A stretch of 64,000 bases of DNA from Planctomycetia bacterium. GTDB lineage: Bacteria > Planctomycetota > Planctomycetia > Pirellulales > PNKZ01. Where the stretch lies: positions 1 through 64,000 of the forward strand of contig JAIOPP010000084.1 of NCBI GenBank assembly GCA_021413845.1, written 5' to 3'. Position 1 is the first letter of the stretch. Each line of letters begins with the position of its first letter. Below are positions 45,050-54,205 of the stretch, in pieces. The position numbers and the translations under genes are program-made. The notes beneath the pieces are model-generated. The model was not told the DNA's origin, made no database searches, and saw nothing but the letters and a program-made list of their open reading frames with translations.

Positions 45050-46279
45050 GTGGCTGAATATCTTTCGCAGTATCTCTGGACATGGGTGGCATATTTAGTC
45101 ACCGGTCTCATCCACTGCGCGCTGTTGATTCAAGTCGGAGCGGTCGGGGCGTTGGTCTTCATTTGGGCCGAGCGGAAAGTCTCGGGCCGGATTCAAGATC
45201 GTCTCGGCCCGACGCGCGTCGGCGGCAAGTTCGGTTGGCTGCAGAGCTTGGCCGACGGCGTCAAGCTGATCACGAAAGAAGACTTGTGTCCGGACGGTGC
45301 CGACACCGTGCTGTTTCGCGTCGCGCCGTATATCAGCTTTTGCGCGTCGTTCGCCGCCTTGATGGCCTTGCCGTTCAGCGACGGTTGGGTCGCGATTCCG
45401 ATCAATACCGGCGTGTTCTTTATCCTCGCCGTCATCGGTTTGGAAGTGTTCGGCGTGATCCTCGGCGGCTATTCTTCGGCGTCGAAGTGGTCGTTGTTCG
45501 GTGCGATGCGTGAAGCGGCCCAGGTCGTGAGCTATGAAGTGCCGCTCGGCATGTGCGTCGTCGTGCCGGTGATGATCGCCGGCTCGATGGATCTCGTGCA
45601 GATCGGCAACATGCAGCAAGGGTGGTTCACCAACTGGTTGATGTTCCACGACCCTTTCACGTTCATCACGTTTTGGGTTTACTTCACCTGCGCATTAGCC
45701 AGCGTGAATCGCGCTCCGTTCGACTTGGCCGAAGCAGAAAGCGAGTTGGTCGCCGGTTTCCATACGGAATACTCCGGCCTTCGCTGGAGCTACTTCTTCA
45801 TGGCCGAATACGGCTCGATGTTCGCCGTGAGCGGCTTGGCGACGATCCTGTTCTGCGGCGGCTGGAACGGCCCGATTCCGGTCGTCGACGTGCTGAAGTC
45901 GACCTTCGGCATCACGCACGAGAGTGCTCCGTTCTTGAACTACGCGGGCAACTTCATCGGGATGCTCAACTTCATCCTCAAGTCGTCGCTGTTCGTGATC
46001 GTGATGATTTGGGTTCGTTGGACGTTGCCGCGTTTGCGAATCGATCAGGTTATGAAGATGTGCTTGAAGTATTGCGTGCCGATCGCGGCCGTGATGTTCC
46101 TCGGTGCGACGTTGTGGACCTACAGCTTCCCGGGCGGCGTGGTCCTTCCGGTCACGTATGGCAACTACTACAGCGAGCCGAAGACTGCCGCACCTGCCGT
46201 TCACGTCGAGAAGCCGCATGCCGCCGACCCGCATGCCAAGACTGCGTCCCTAGATTCTCATGTAGTGAAAGGAAGCTAG
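45050..46279 (+). CDS. nuoH: NADH-quinone oxidoreductase subunit H
   Basis: This 409-residue membrane subunit has about eight helices. Key loops are AERKVSGRIQDRLGPTRVGG near the start and FDLAEAESELVAGFHTEYSG, which contacts the quinone channel. It is some 80 residues longer than the E. coli protein, partly through a His-rich polar C-terminal tail (HVEKPHAADPHAK). nuoJ begins two bases after its stop codon, so the genes are tightly coupled. Confidence 0.95.
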   Translation: MAEYLSQYLWTWVAYLVTGLIHCALLIQVGAVGALVFIWAERKVSGRIQDRLGPTRVGGKFGWLQSLADGVKLITKEDLCPDGADTVLFRVAPYISFCASFAALMALPFSDGWVAIPINTGVFFILAVIGLEVFGVILGGYSSASKWSLFGAMREAAQVVSYEVPLGMCVVVPVMIAGSMDLVQIGNMQQGWFTNWLMFHDPFTFITFWVYFTCALASVNRAPFDLAEAESELVAGFHTEYSGLRWSYFFMAEYGSMFAVSGLATILFCGGWNGPIPVVDVLKSTFGITHESAPFLNYAGNFIGMLNFILKSSLFVIVMIWVRWTLPRLRIDQVMKMCLKYCVPIAAVMFLGATLWTYSFPGGVVLPVTYGNYYSEPKTAAPAVHVEKPHAADPHAKTASLDSHVVKGS

Positions 46280-46280
46280 G

Positions 46281-46865
46281 GTGGAATCGATCAACTGGCA
46301 TTCGTTTTTCTTTTTGCTCTTCGCGCTGGTCGCCGTGGCGTTTGCCCTGGCGGTCGTCGTGTCGAGCAACGTCGTGCGAATGGCCTTCTATCTGATTATC
46401 TCGCTCGGCTCGACCGCCGGATTGTTCTTTCTGGCCGGAGCCGATTTCGTCGGTGCGATGCAATTGATGATCTATGTCGGCGGCACGCTCGTGTTGCTCG
46501 TGTTCGGCGTGATGCTTACGGCGCAAGGTCCGTTCGTGAGCATGAAGACGTCGAGCGGCGATTGGATCTTGGCGGCGCTCGTCGGCGGTTGCTTGCTCGC
46601 GATGCTCGTGCCCGCGGCTTTCAGCGTGGCATCGTGGCGCGGCGGGGATACGAAACACGTCGTCGCTCCGGCGACTTCGACGCCGATCGGAATGGGATTG
46701 CTTGGCGTTCGGGTCGACAAGCTCGATGCCGATCGCGCCCCGCAACTCAAAGCGGGCATGAGCAGTTATCTGTTGCCGTTCGAAATCGTCTCGATGCATT
46801 TGCTGGTCGTGCTTGTGGGTGCGGCCTACTTGGCCCGCACGAAGCGCCGGCGAGCGGCGGCATGA
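46281..46865 (+). CDS. nuoJ: NADH-quinone oxidoreductase subunit J
   Basis: This 194-residue membrane subunit starts at GTG 46281. FYLIISLGSTAGLFFLAGADFVGAMQLMIYVGG is the conserved third-helix region, including the pi-bulge glycine and tyrosine area. A loop of about 60 residues precedes the last helix (VSMHLLVVLVGAAYLA). The ribosome site (AGGAAG) lies in the last codons of nuoH. Confidence 0.92.
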   Translation: MESINWHSFFFLLFALVAVAFALAVVVSSNVVRMAFYLIISLGSTAGLFFLAGADFVGAMQLMIYVGGTLVLLVFGVMLTAQGPFVSMKTSSGDWILAALVGGCLLAMLVPAAFSVASWRGGDTKHVVAPATSTPIGMGLLGVRVDKLDADRAPQLKAGMSSYLLPFEIVSMHLLVVLVGAAYLARTKRRRAAA

Positions 46866-46954
46866 TTCCGGTCGCCTATGGGCTGGAGGTTAGTGGTCTT
46901 GGGGAAGAGTTCGTTTCGGTTGGGTTGTGTGTCGGTTGAGAAGTTGAGTCGCTT

Positions 46955-47299
46955 ATGAATCTGCTAACGGATCCGATCGGCGTTTCGCACTACATGGTCG
47001 TCGGCGCGATGATGTTCGCGGCCGGTGTCGTTTGCATGTCGATCAAGCGCAATGCGCTCGGCGTGCTGATGGGGATCGAGCTGGTGCTGAACGGCGCGAA
47101 CATCAACTTCGTCGCCTTGGGAAGTAAGTTCTTGCAAAAAGATCAGGCCCATTCGCTCGGTCTCGACGGCCACTTCATCGCGCTCTTCGTGATCGTGCTC
47201 GCGGCGGCGGAAGCGGCCGTGGCACTCGCGATCACTTTGAATTTCTACAACAACCACTCCACGATCGATGTCGATCGGGGCGACGAACTGAGCGGTTAG
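46955..47299 (+). CDS. nuoK: NADH-quinone oxidoreductase subunit K
   Basis: This 114-residue, three-helix antiporter-like subunit carries the two conserved membrane glutamates in MGIELVLNGAN and LAAAEAAVALAI. It is slightly longer than usual because of the N-terminal MNLLTDPIGV and a polar loop (GSKFLQKDQAHSLGLD). Confidence 0.95.
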   Translation: MNLLTDPIGVSHYMVVGAMMFAAGVVCMSIKRNALGVLMGIELVLNGANINFVALGSKFLQKDQAHSLGLDGHFIALFVIVLAAAEAAVALAITLNFYNNHSTIDVDRGDELSG

Positions 47300-47360
47300 G
47301 TCGGCGGCTTCTTGGTGCGATTCCGTTGCGTTTGAAATAGTACAGTTAGGCGAAGTTCGT

Positions 47361-49934
47361 ATGGAACCGGATATCTTAATACCGAAGTTGCTGTGCATCG
47401 CCTGGCTGTTGCCGTTGGCGTCGTTCACGGTGATCTTGTTCTTCGGTCCTCGGCTCGGAAAGCACGGCTACCTGGCGTCGTATGTCGCCACTGGGGCGAT
47501 TCTCGGTTCGTTTGCGTTGTCGTTCGTCTCGTTCGTCTCTTGGATCGGCAACGAAGGAACCGCTTCGCCGTTAGGCCATCATGCCGAGGCGCACGCTTCG
47601 CTCGAAGGCGCCTCGCAAACTGCCGAAGGCTCCGGTCCTTTCAGCTTGGCCGCGTTCACGATGGCCCATGACCACGCCGGCGATCATGCGCACGACGACC
47701 ACGGCTCGGCGCACCCGCTCCATAAGCCGACCGCCTTCACCGGCACATGGTATACGCTCGCGAATTTCGGCACCTTGCCGATGACGATCAGCTACTACGT
47801 CGACGCGCTTACGGTCTGCATGTTCACGATGGTGACGTTGATCGCTTCGTGCATCCATTTCTACGCCGCCGGCTACATGCACGACGAACTGCACGACATC
47901 ACGGATCATGAAGTGATCGTGACGAAAGGTCGCTCGCACGCCCACGGCCATGCGCACGGCGGCGAAGCTCCGCACGACGAAGACGCTCACGCACCGAAGT
48001 CGGTTGCGTCGGCGCACTCCGATGAAAAGTCGCACGGCCACGCCGACGTCGATCACCCGCACCTGCCGAAAGATAAGGAATATCTTACTCGGCCGGGCCG
48101 GTTTCACCGGTTCTTTCAGTATCTCTCGCTGTTCTGCTTCAGCATGCTCGGGCTCGTCATCGCCGGCAACATCGCGATGGTGTTCGTCTTCTGGGAGTTG
48201 GTCGGCGTTTGCTCTTATTTCCTCATTGGTTTCTACATCGAGCGCAAGAGTGCCTCGAACGCCGCGAATAAGGCGTTCATCGTCAATCGCGTCGGCGACT
48301 TCGGCATGATCATCGGCCTGATGGCTCTCTGGGGAAGCATGGGCACGTTCGCGTTCGGCGATGTCGACGGCAAGCAAGGTTTGTTCTCGCAAGTACGCAG
48401 CGAAGCCCACGGCTACGCTCTGCAAACACCGGACGGCATGGTGAAGCAAGCAGCAAGCGACGAAATCGCGCGGGGTGTCGAGCCGACTGCGAAGCAGATC
48501 GAGAAGTGGCGCAGCGAGAAGTACGGCTACGGGTTGCTCGTCGTCGCGGGCTTAGGAATCTTCTGTGGCTGCGTCGGCAAGAGCGCGCAATTTCCGCTGC
48601 ACGTCTGGTTGCCCGACGCGATGGAAGGCCCGACGCCCGTCTCGGCCCTCGTGCATTCGGCGACGATGGTTGCCGCGGGCGTCTATTTGGTCGGGCGGTT
48701 CTATCCGATGTTCACGCCCGAGGTGTTGCTCGTCATTGCTTATATCGGCGCAATCACGCTCGTCATCGCCGCCACGATCGCCATCACGGCTTCCGACATC
48801 AAACGGGTGTTGGCTTATTCGACCGTCAGCCAACTCGGCTACATGATGCTCGCCTTGGGGGTCGGTGGTTGGGCGGCCGGGTTGTTCCACCTCATCACGC
48901 ATGCGTTCTTCAAGAGCCTCCTCTTCATGTGTTCCGGCTCGGTGATTCACGCCTGCCACACGAACGACATGTTCCGCATGGGGGGCCTGCGCAAGAAGAT
49001 GCCTTGGACCGCCTACACGATGCTCGTCGGCTGCTTGGCGATCATCGGAGCCGGCGTGCCGTTCGTGCTCGGCTTTAGCGGTTACTACTCGAAAGATTCG
49101 ATCATCGCGCAAGCCTTGTCGTTCTGGAATCACAACCCTCGACACGGCGGCATCTTGTTCGCCGCGGCAGCCGGTGGGGCTGCGATGACGGCGTTCTATA
49201 TGTTCCGGCTTTGGTACCTGACGTTCTCCGGCACCCCGCGCGATCGCCATGTCTACGATCATGCCCATGAGTCGCCGAAGATCATGTACGTGCCGCTGGT
49301 GATTCTGTCGGTCTTCGCCGTGGCGATCGGCTGGCCGACGCTGGTGCCGTTCGTCGATCTTTCGGTGAACAACATGCTCGAGCAGGCCCGACCGATCGGC
49401 GAGCTCGGCACGGGCGTCTTCATGCCGGACTTGGTTTATCCTCACGAGCATGAGAGCCATGCGACCGGCATCCACATCACGGCGACCCTCACGGCGTTCT
49501 CGACCGCACTTTCCGGCTTCTTGCTGGCGACCCTCTTCTACGGCCTGCGCAAGCTTGATGCCGCCGAAGTTCGCAAGCAGTTCAGCCCGATCTACGGCCT
49601 GCTGATTCACAAGTGGTGGTTCGACGAGCTGTACGAGTTCGTATTCATCAAACCGGTTCATTTCGTAGCCGGCTTGGTTTCCAAATTCGACAAAAACATC
49701 ATCGACGTATTCATCAACAAGCTGGCCGCCGGAACGAAAGCGATCGCGAAGGTCGACGACCTAATCGATCGCCACTTTGTCGACGGCTTGGTGAACGTCG
49801 TCGGTAATTGGACCTATTCGACCGGCCGGTCGTTGAAGGTCGTGCAGACGGGTAAGCTGCGACACTACGTGATGTTCATCGTCATCGGCACGGTCGCGCT
49901 GACGGTCGTCATGCAGTGGGCCTTCGCTGCGTAA
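47361..49934 (+). CDS. nuoL: NADH-quinone oxidoreductase subunit L, with His-rich inserts
   Basis: The 857-residue antiporter-like subunit has conserved helices with FVFWELVGVCSYFLIGFY, LPDAMEGPTPVSALVHSATM and AYSTVSQLGYMMLALG, including proton-channel Glu, Lys and His residues. E. coli NuoL has 613 residues. The extra length comes from three inserts. One is His-rich at about 72-121 (HHAEAHAS, HDHAGDHAHDDHG). One at about 174-235 has HAHGHAHGGEAPHDEDAH. A charged insert lies near 345-390. The frame is continuous. The C-terminal amphipathic helix is present. Confidence 0.95.
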   Translation: MEPDILIPKLLCIAWLLPLASFTVILFFGPRLGKHGYLASYVATGAILGSFALSFVSFVSWIGNEGTASPLGHHAEAHASLEGASQTAEGSGPFSLAAFTMAHDHAGDHAHDDHGSAHPLHKPTAFTGTWYTLANFGTLPMTISYYVDALTVCMFTMVTLIASCIHFYAAGYMHDELHDITDHEVIVTKGRSHAHGHAHGGEAPHDEDAHAPKSVASAHSDEKSHGHADVDHPHLPKDKEYLTRPGRFHRFFQYLSLFCFSMLGLVIAGNIAMVFVFWELVGVCSYFLIGFYIERKSASNAANKAFIVNRVGDFGMIIGLMALWGSMGTFAFGDVDGKQGLFSQVRSEAHGYALQTPDGMVKQAASDEIARGVEPTAKQIEKWRSEKYGYGLLVVAGLGIFCGCVGKSAQFPLHVWLPDAMEGPTPVSALVHSATMVAAGVYLVGRFYPMFTPEVLLVIAYIGAITLVIAATIAITASDIKRVLAYSTVSQLGYMMLALGVGGWAAGLFHLITHAFFKSLLFMCSGSVIHACHTNDMFRMGGLRKKMPWTAYTMLVGCLAIIGAGVPFVLGFSGYYSKDSIIAQALSFWNHNPRHGGILFAAAAGGAAMTAFYMFRLWYLTFSGTPRDRHVYDHAHESPKIMYVPLVILSVFAVAIGWPTLVPFVDLSVNNMLEQARPIGELGTGVFMPDLVYPHEHESHATGIHITATLTAFSTALSGFLLATLFYGLRKLDAAEVRKQFSPIYGLLIHKWWFDELYEFVFIKPVHFVAGLVSKFDKNIIDVFINKLAAGTKAIAKVDDLIDRHFVDGLVNVVGNWTYSTGRSLKVVQTGKLRHYVMFIVIGTVALTVVMQWAFAA

Positions 49935-50023
49935 CGATCACGCCGCAAAAGTAATGATGCCGCCGGACAAGACTCTCGGTAACTCAAAGAACACAGAACT
50001 ATCTCGGAACAGACGAGTTTGAC

Positions 50024-51826
50024 ATGAATTCGGACGCCGCTCTCCTCAGCCTTGTCGTCTTTCTGCCCACGCTCGGCGCTTTGCTGCTCGCGTTCTTCCC
50101 GAAGGACAAACCGGAAGCGACGAAGCTGGCCGCGCTCGCCGTGACGGCGGCCGTGTTCCTGCTGACGCTTTATATGTTTCTCAACGGCTCACCGAACCAT
50201 TACAAGGTCGGTGAAGCGCAACTGCAAAACGCGTTTTCCCTCGATTGGATCCCGTCGTTCAACATCTACTACATGATGGGCATGGACGGTATCAGCTTCA
50301 CGCTCGTCGTGCTGACCTCGTTTCTCAGCATGCTCTCGATGGCCGCGAGTTGGCCGATCAATAAGCATGTCAAAGCGTATTGCATCCTGTTTCTCTTGCT
50401 CGAAACCGGCATGCTCGGCGTCTTCCTCGCCTTAGACTTCTTCCTGTTCTACGTGTTCTGGGAAGTCATGCTGCTGCCGATGTACTTCCTCATCGGCGTG
50501 TGGGGCGGGCCGCGGCGCGAATACGCGGCGATCAAGTTCTTCCTCTATACGTTGCTCGGCAGCGTGCTGATGCTCATCGCCATCTTGATGCTCTACTTCA
50601 ACAGCGACGTGCGTAAGCTCACCGACCCGCAACTCACGGCGACGTACGTCGTCGCGGAAGGGGCCGACTCGGCGAAGCAAATCGAAGCTTTGCGTGCCAA
50701 GCCCGATCCGGTCCACACGTTCAACATCGTGGCGTTGACGCAACTCGGCCAAACGACGGCTCAATTCGATCGCGAAGTGTTGTTCGGCAAGTCGATCCAG
50801 TGGTGGTCGTTCGTGTTGTTGTTCATCGGTTTTGCCGTGAAAGTGCCGACGGTTCCGTTGCACACTTGGTTGCCCGACGCGCACGTCGAAGCTCCGACGC
50901 CGATCTCGATGATCCTGGCCGGCGTGCTGCTGAAGATGGGTGGCTACGGCATCATTCGCATCTGCTATCCGATTTGCCCCGACGCCGGCTACGACCTCGC
51001 TTGGCTCGTCTGTACGATCGGCGTGGTGAGTATGGTTTACGGTGCGTTCGCCGCGCTTGCTCAGAAAGACTTCAAGCGGTTGGTCGCGTATAGCTCGGTG
51101 AGCCATATGGGCTACGTCGTGCTCGGGCTCGGCGTGTGGAGCATGTCGGCCGGCAATAATTACAACCCCAACTATATGGCTCAGGGTTGGAACGGCGCGA
51201 TGTTCCAAATGATCGCCCACGGCATCAGCTCGGCCGGCATGTTCTTTATGGTCGGCGTGGTTTACGATCGGGTCCATCACCGCAATCTCGACGAATTCGG
51301 CGGGCTCTTCGCGCGGATGCCCGTCTATAGCGGCATGGCCTATGTCATGTTCTTCGCCGGCCTCGGGTTGCCGGGCCTGTGCGGTTTCTGGGGCGAAGTG
51401 TGGGTCACGCTCAGCGCTTGGAACTACAGCCACACGCTCGCGATCATTTCCGCCGCGACCGTGATCCTCACGGCTGGGTACATTCTCTGGACCTTGCAGC
51501 GCGTTTACCTCGGGCCGGAATACAAGGGCCCGCACGGCGACCATCTGCATGATGTCGATGCTCGCGAACTGGCGATCGGAATCCCCTTGATCGTGTTTGC
51601 GATCTTCTTCGGCGTGAACCCGAACTTCGTCGTGCGATCGATGGAGCCGACCATCTCGCAAGACGTGCAGCAATTGGCCGATTGGACGGAGAAAGTTAAA
51701 ACGCCGCGGCTCAAAGCCGAGGCGATCGCCAAGCAGAAGCTCGAAGAGAAGGCCGCGGTCGAGCCGGTAAAAGCCGCCGGCGTCGCCGCGCCCGTTGCTC
51801 CTGTCGAACGGCTCTCCGCCAAGTAA
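50024..51826 (+). CDS. nuoM: NADH-quinone oxidoreductase subunit M
   Basis: The 600-residue antiporter-like subunit shows MGMDGISFTLVVLTSFLS, FYVFWEVMLLPMYFLIG, LPDAHVEAPTPISMILAGV and AYSSVSHMGYVVLGLG. A polar insert of about 65 residues (roughly 195-263) between helices is not seen in E. coli NuoM (509 residues). A C-terminal extension is Ala/Lys/Val-rich. Confidence 0.95.
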   Translation: MNSDAALLSLVVFLPTLGALLLAFFPKDKPEATKLAALAVTAAVFLLTLYMFLNGSPNHYKVGEAQLQNAFSLDWIPSFNIYYMMGMDGISFTLVVLTSFLSMLSMAASWPINKHVKAYCILFLLLETGMLGVFLALDFFLFYVFWEVMLLPMYFLIGVWGGPRREYAAIKFFLYTLLGSVLMLIAILMLYFNSDVRKLTDPQLTATYVVAEGADSAKQIEALRAKPDPVHTFNIVALTQLGQTTAQFDREVLFGKSIQWWSFVLLFIGFAVKVPTVPLHTWLPDAHVEAPTPISMILAGVLLKMGGYGIIRICYPICPDAGYDLAWLVCTIGVVSMVYGAFAALAQKDFKRLVAYSSVSHMGYVVLGLGVWSMSAGNNYNPNYMAQGWNGAMFQMIAHGISSAGMFFMVGVVYDRVHHRNLDEFGGLFARMPVYSGMAYVMFFAGLGLPGLCGFWGEVWVTLSAWNYSHTLAIISAATVILTAGYILWTLQRVYLGPEYKGPHGDHLHDVDARELAIGIPLIVFAIFFGVNPNFVVRSMEPTISQDVQQLADWTEKVKTPRLKAEAIAKQKLEEKAAVEPVKAAGVAAPVAPVERLSAK

Positions 51827-51877
51827 CCTTATTCCACCGGCTTTTCCGCACGACCGAGCCGACCTACGAAACGACCG

Positions 51878-53632
51878 ATGAACGCAAATCTCTACACACT
51901 GTTAGACGCCTTTCGCTACGACTTGCTGAAAGTCTCGCTGCCGTCGTTCGGCCCAGAGTTGGCGATCTGCGCAACGATCGTGTTGATGCTGCTCGTTCGG
52001 ATGCCGGGCTTCGGCCGTAAGGTCAACTCTTTCTGGATCGCGCTGCCGGGCTGCTTGATCGCGTTGTGGCTCGCGGCTCCTTGGGCTCATCTCGATGCCG
52101 GGTACATGAAGGCCCACGACGTCGCCGGGCAAGCGGGCAAGCAGATCTTCGACGGCTTGCTGATCTACGACGGTCTCACCGTCTACTTCCGCACGATCTT
52201 GCTGGTCTTCGCCGTGTTGTTTCTCGTCTTTACGAAGCTCTCGGGCATTCCCGATCGCGAAGACAGTCCCGACTTTTATACGCTCGTGCTCGGTGGCTTG
52301 CTCGGCATGTGCGTGATGGCTTCGGCCAATCATTTGCTCACCGTGTTCCTGGGCGTCGAGATGGCGAGCGTGCCGTCTTATGCGTTGGCGGGCATTCTCA
52401 AAGGCCGGCGCAAGTCGGGCGAAGCGGCGATCAAATACGCGGTGTATGGTGCCGGAGCCGCCGGCGTGATGCTCTACGGAATCAGCCTGTTGGCCGGTGC
52501 GCTCGGCACCGTCCACATGCCGACGATGGCCGCGCAACTTGCGGCGTTGTCGCCCGAGGCTTTCGCCGATCGTCGCACGGTCTTGATTCTCGGCTCGCTG
52601 ATGGTCACGGTCGGACTGGCGTTCAAGCTGTCGGCTGTGCCGTTCCACTTTTGGGCTCCCGACGTTTTCGAAGGGGCTTGTGCCGAGGTCAACGCATTTC
52701 TCTCCGTCGCCTCGAAGGCCGCCGCCTTGGCATTGTTGATTCGCGTGGCGATCGGACTTACGCACGTACCTGCTACGCATGCCCCGCCTGTCATCGCCGC
52801 CGTCGAGCAGGGCCACGCGCAGCTTGAAGAGTCGCTGTCGACTACGCAGCCGTTCCGCCTCGTATCGGCCGCCGATCCGCATCTTCCGCCGGCGAAGAGT
52901 TTGACCGTTCAAGATCCAATCGCCGTGAATCATAGTGCCAACCTTTCCGCGGCGCGCAAGTTCGCCGCCGGGCTCGTGGCATTGCTCGCGGCGATTACCT
53001 GTACGTTCGGCAACCTCGCGGCTTACGGCCAAACCAATATCAAGCGACTGCTCGCCTACTCCACGATCGCGCATGCCGGCTACATGATGATGCCGATCGC
53101 CGCCGCGATCACGATGTCGGCGAAAGACCCCAGCGGTGCCGAGAAGGCGATCGGCGCCCTCGCCTTCTACGTGGCGACTTACGTGTTTATGAATCTCGGG
53201 GCGTTCGCGATCGTCGCCTTCTTGCGCAACGCGATCCGCAGCGAAGAAATCGCCGACTACGCCGGGCTCATCAAGCGTTCGCCGGGGCTCGTGATCTGCT
53301 TCTCGGCGATCCTGATCAGCCTCGTCGGGCTGCCGCCGCTGGCGGGCTTTCCGGCTAAGCTGCTGGCCTTCGGAGCGCTCACGAACGCCGAAATGTACCT
53401 TCTGCTCTTGATCGGCTGCATCAACTCCGCGATCAGCTTGTTCTATTACATCCGCGTCGTGAAGACGATGACGATCGATCCCGAACCGGCCGATCGGGTG
53501 CCGGCGAGCTTCTCGATGATTTCTCCCGAAGGTATTTACGTCGCACTTGTGACGATTCCGGTCGTCTTGCTCGGCGTGTGGTGGGAGTCGCTCTACGGTT
53601 GGGCTCAAGCTGCGGCAGCGCAACTGCTCTAA
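51878..53632 (+). CDS. nuoN: NADH-quinone oxidoreductase subunit N
   Basis: The 584-residue third antiporter-like subunit has NHLLTVFLGVEMASVPSYAL, FKLSAVPFHFWAPDVFEGA and LAYSTIAHAGYMMMPIAAA. A polar insert of about 60 residues near 300-360 breaks the usual helix order. It is the last nuo gene and is followed 91 bases later by a small gene of unknown function. Confidence 0.95.
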   Translation: MNANLYTLLDAFRYDLLKVSLPSFGPELAICATIVLMLLVRMPGFGRKVNSFWIALPGCLIALWLAAPWAHLDAGYMKAHDVAGQAGKQIFDGLLIYDGLTVYFRTILLVFAVLFLVFTKLSGIPDREDSPDFYTLVLGGLLGMCVMASANHLLTVFLGVEMASVPSYALAGILKGRRKSGEAAIKYAVYGAGAAGVMLYGISLLAGALGTVHMPTMAAQLAALSPEAFADRRTVLILGSLMVTVGLAFKLSAVPFHFWAPDVFEGACAEVNAFLSVASKAAALALLIRVAIGLTHVPATHAPPVIAAVEQGHAQLEESLSTTQPFRLVSAADPHLPPAKSLTVQDPIAVNHSANLSAARKFAAGLVALLAAITCTFGNLAAYGQTNIKRLLAYSTIAHAGYMMMPIAAAITMSAKDPSGAEKAIGALAFYVATYVFMNLGAFAIVAFLRNAIRSEEIADYAGLIKRSPGLVICFSAILISLVGLPPLAGFPAKLLAFGALTNAEMYLLLLIGCINSAISLFYYIRVVKTMTIDPEPADRVPASFSMISPEGIYVALVTIPVVLLGVWWESLYGWAQAAAAQLL

Positions 53633-53723
53633 TCGGTAACGAGGTTCGCTTGATTGCGAGCCTTGTCGTCGTTCTCGTTCGTGTCATCCGTTCGTGTCAT
53701 CTATTCCGCAAACGAGCCTTGCT

Positions 53724-54161
53724 ATGATCTCGACCTCTCGACGACTCAATCGCTTGCTCGCGATCCATTGTCGCTCGTTGCCGATGTATATGCTCGACGC
53801 CGGCTCGTGGCAAAGCGATGCGCCCAAGGAAAACGAGTTCGTGCAAGCGATGCACAACATCGTGATCGGCCAAAAGGAACTCTCGCAACGGATCGCGACC
53901 GTGATCATGGATCTCGGCGGCGTCGTGTCGCCGGGTCCATTTCCGATGGAGTTCACCGACATGAACTTCCTCTCGCTCGACTTCATGGTTCGCGAAACGC
54001 TTGGGCTCCAGCGACGCGATATCGGCGAGATCGAAGGCATCGTGCGGGGCGTCGGCAACGAACCGGAAGCCAAGGCGATCGCACAAGAAGCCCTGGGTGC
54101 GGCGAAGGCCCATCTGGAAACGCTGGAAGCCCTCACGGCTAAGCAGCCCGTTGCGACCTAG
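53724..54161 (+). CDS. 145-residue protein of unknown function after nuoN
   Basis: ATG 53724 gives MISTSRRLNRLLAIHCRSLP as the N-terminus; the frame is open to 53694. The protein is predicted cytoplasmic and largely helical, with VQAMHNIVIGQKELSQRIAT, an FTDMNFLSLDFMVRE segment and a C-terminal helix (EAKAIAQEALGAAKAHLETL). I do not recognise a family. It lies between nuoN and tatD on the same strand, 44 bases from tatD, and may be in either transcript. Confidence 0.65.
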   Translation: MISTSRRLNRLLAIHCRSLPMYMLDAGSWQSDAPKENEFVQAMHNIVIGQKELSQRIATVIMDLGGVVSPGPFPMEFTDMNFLSLDFMVRETLGLQRRDIGEIEGIVRGVGNEPEAKAIAQEALGAAKAHLETLEALTAKQPVAT

Positions 54162-54205
54162 GCTCGGCAGCCTGCCATCCTCGCGGAAGTCGAGTTTCAC
54201 CCGTC

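Noticed and set aside
47361-49934. His-rich parts of NuoL as a sequencing frameshift
   Set aside because: The frame stays open and returns to conserved helices after each insert, so a frameshift would need exact compensation.
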